NCBI RefSeq assembly: GCF_014205765.1
Contig: NZ_JACIIZ010000002.1
Location: 248,001-312,000 of the forward strand
Direction: 5' to 3'
DNA: 64,000 nt
Origin: Nitrospirillum iridis
Lineage (GTDB): Bacteria; Pseudomonadota; Alphaproteobacteria; Azospirillales; Azospirillaceae
Both the position numbers and the translations under genes were made by a program. The notes beneath the pieces were generated by a model. That model made no database searches. It was not told the DNA's origin and worked only from the letters and a program-made list of their open reading frames with translations. The stretch's first letter is position 1; every line of letters starts with the position of its first letter. This document shows, piece after piece, positions 62,529 to 64,000 of this stretch.

Positions 62529-64000
62529 TCAAGCGATATCGAACCGCACACCCTGGGCGAGCGGCAGCGATCGCGAATAGTTGATGGTGTTGGTGGCGCG
62601 CCGCATATAGGCCTTCCAGCTGTCGGAACCGGCCTCGCGCCCGCCGCCCGTTTCCTTCTCGCCACCGAAGGCGCCGCCGATCTCGGCACCCGAGGGGCCA
62701 AGGTTGACGTTGGCGATGCCGCAGTCGGAACCGGCCGGGCCCATGAACATCTCCGCCTCGCGCAGGTCGGTGGTGAAGATGCTGGACGCCAGGCCCTGGG
62801 CCACGCCGTTCTGCAGGGCGATGGCCTCCTCCAGCGTGCGATAGCGCACGACATAGAGGATGGGGGCGAAGGTTTCCTCCAGCATGGGGCCGAGCTGGCC
62901 CGGCAGGGTCACCAAGGCCGGGCGCACGTAATAGGCGTCGCTTGAGCCCACATCCACCCGCTCCCCACCGATGACGGTACCGCCGACGGCCCTGGCGGCG
63001 GCCAGGGCGTGCTGCATCGCCTCGAACGAGGCCTGGTCGATCAACGGGCCCACCAGGGTGCCGGCCTCACGGGGATCGCCCACCGTGACGCTGCGGTAGG
63101 CGCCGGCCAGCCGGTCCAGCAGGCGGTCGGCCACCGATTCATGCACGATCAGGCGGCGCAGCGTGGTGCAGCGCTGGCCGGCCGTGCCCATGGCGGCGAA
63201 GGCGATGCCGCGCACCGCCAGCTCCAGGTCGGCGGATGGCGCCACGATGGCCGCGTTGTTGCCACCCAATTCCAGGATGGCGCGGGCGAAGCGGGCCGCC
63301 AAGCGTGGCGCCACGGCCCGGCCCATGCGGGTGGAGCCGGTGGCCGACACCAGCGGCACCAGCGGATGATCCACCAGCGCCTGCCCCACATCGGCATGGC
63401 CCTGGGCCAGGATGGAGAGACCGGCCGGTGCGGCGCCGAACTTGGCGGCGGCACGGTCAAAGGCGGCCTGCACGGCGATGGCGGTCAGCGGCGTCTTTTC
63501 CGATGGCTTCCAGATAACGCTGTTGCCGCAGACGATGGCCAGGGCGGCGTTCCAGGACCACACCGCCACCGGGAAGTTGAAGGCGCTGATGACGCCGCAG
63601 ACACCCAGCGGATGCCAAGTCTCCATCAGGCGGTGGCCCGGCCGCTCGGTCGCGATGGTCAGGCCATAGAGCTGGCGGGACAGGCCCACGGCGAAGTCGC
63701 AGATGTCGATCATCTCCTGCACTTCGCCCAGGCCCTCGGACAGGATCTTGCCGGCCTCCACCGTCACCAGGCGCCCAAGATCGGTGCGCACGGCGCGCAG
63801 TTCCTCGCCCAGCAGGCGCACCAGTTCGCCCCGGCGCGGCGCGGGCACCCCCCGCCACTCCAGGTGCGCGGCGTGGGCCTGGCGCACCAGCGCGTCCACA
63901 TCGCCCGCCGCCAGGGCCCGCACCCGGCCGGCCTCGCGCCCATCGATGGGGCTGCGCGCCACGATATCGCCGCCCGCCAGGACCGCCCGGTCCACGCCCA
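62529..64000 (-). CDS. ALDH7-type aldehyde dehydrogenase (2-aminoadipate semialdehyde dehydrogenase-like), 5' end outside window
   Basis: About 490 residues visible; the frame runs open to the right edge, so the N-terminus is cut (an internal GTG exists at 63995). Coenzyme motif GVISAFNFPVAVWSWNAALA, Glu in LELGGNN and catalytic Cys in GTAGQRCTTLRR are intact. GPSGAEIGGAFGGEKETGGG followed by REAGSDSWKAYMRR is the signature of the ALDH7/antiquitin/AmaB group, which oxidises 2-aminoadipate semialdehyde (as piperideine-6-carboxylate) to 2-aminoadipate in lysine catabolism. The DUF1338 gene downstream would act two steps later. Probably one operon. Confidence 0.9.
   Translation of the reverse strand, partial: GVDRAVLAGGDIVARSPIDGREAGRVRALAAGDVDALVRQAHAAHLEWRGVPAPRRGELVRLLGEELRAVRTDLGRLVTVEAGKILSEGLGEVQEMIDICDFAVGLSRQLYGLTIATERPGHRLMETWHPLGVCGVISAFNFPVAVWSWNAALAIVCGNSVIWKPSEKTPLTAIAVQAAFDRAAAKFGAAPAGLSILAQGHADVGQALVDHPLVPLVSATGSTRMGRAVAPRLAARFARAILELGGNNAAIVAPSADLELAVRGIAFAAMGTAGQRCTTLRRLIVHESVADRLLDRLAGAYRSVTVGDPREAGTLVGPLIDQASFEAMQHALAAARAVGGTVIGGERVDVGSSDAYYVRPALVTLPGQLGPMLEETFAPILYVVRYRTLEEAIALQNGVAQGLASSIFTTDLREAEMFMGPAGSDCGIANVNLGPSGAEIGGAFGGEKETGGGREAGSDSWKAYMRRATNTINYSRSLPLAQGVRFDIA

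Overview
This 64 kb window is GC-rich, gene-dense chromosomal DNA from a free-living or plant-associated alphaproteobacterium. Evidence for the class is a NepR/EcfG general-stress pair, an IalB-type protein, HWE-family kinase architecture and an IF-2-like ProQ/FinO protein. The mix of a pectin catabolic island, TonB receptor, TRAP transporter and many sensory kinases suggests Azospirillaceae (Nitrospirillum/Niveispirillum-like); this genus-level placement is inference. No rRNA, tRNA, CRISPR array, insertion sequence or phage gene was seen. Both window edges cut genes: a propeller sensor kinase on the left and an ALDH7-type dehydrogenase on the right. LAYOUT. 1-12.4 kb: sensor kinase, exported M28 peptidase, a Cys-motif regulator divergent from an MFS exporter, a Spy-like periplasmic protein, a REC-DUF3369-HK-REC-HPt hybrid kinase, a ProQ/FinO RNA-binding protein and a Xre regulator. 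12.9-22.2 kb: a chemoreceptor, then a duplicated divergent module (membrane acyltransferase facing a membrane-anchored LytTR regulator) whose two copies flank an orphan PAS-HWE kinase, then a TPR-like protein. 22.2-29.6 kb: an AT-richer phospholipase C/acid phosphatase-like gene (probable transfer), an alpha/beta hydrolase, a GT4 glycosyltransferase divergent from a sialidase-fold protein, a VOC protein and a beta-lactamase-fold hydrolase. 29.6-32.5 kb: an ECF42 sigma-factor locus (YciI/DGPF, sigma, VOC, SRPBCC) with two near-identical bipartite promoter motifs. 32.6-35.1 kb: NepR divergent from EcfG plus four short stress-type genes. 35.3-37.9 kb: short AraC regulator, SlyX, nitronate monooxygenase and an exported hypothetical protein. 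38.1-60.5 kb: a pectin/uronate utilisation island. 60.6-64 kb: IalB-like protein, then a DUF1338 (HglS-like) plus ALDH7 pair that looks like lysine/2-aminoadipate catabolism. HOW THE PECTIN ISLAND WORKS (inference from families). A secreted PL1 pectate lyase and two exported esterases trim pectin; a TonB receptor and an OprB porin pass products across the outer membrane; a TRAP transporter (DctP-DctQ-DctM) imports acids. UxaC, a fructuronate/tagaturonate reductase, KduI, KduD and KdgK convert saturated and unsaturated uronates toward 2-keto-3-deoxygluconate and its phosphate. Altronate/mannonate dehydratase and KDPG aldolase are not in the window. Eight copies of a LacI-type operator (consensus GGWAACCGGTGTCA) lie at the promoters of the island's transcription units, and a LacI-family regulator is encoded at 57.8-58.9 kb, so the island reads as one local regulon.
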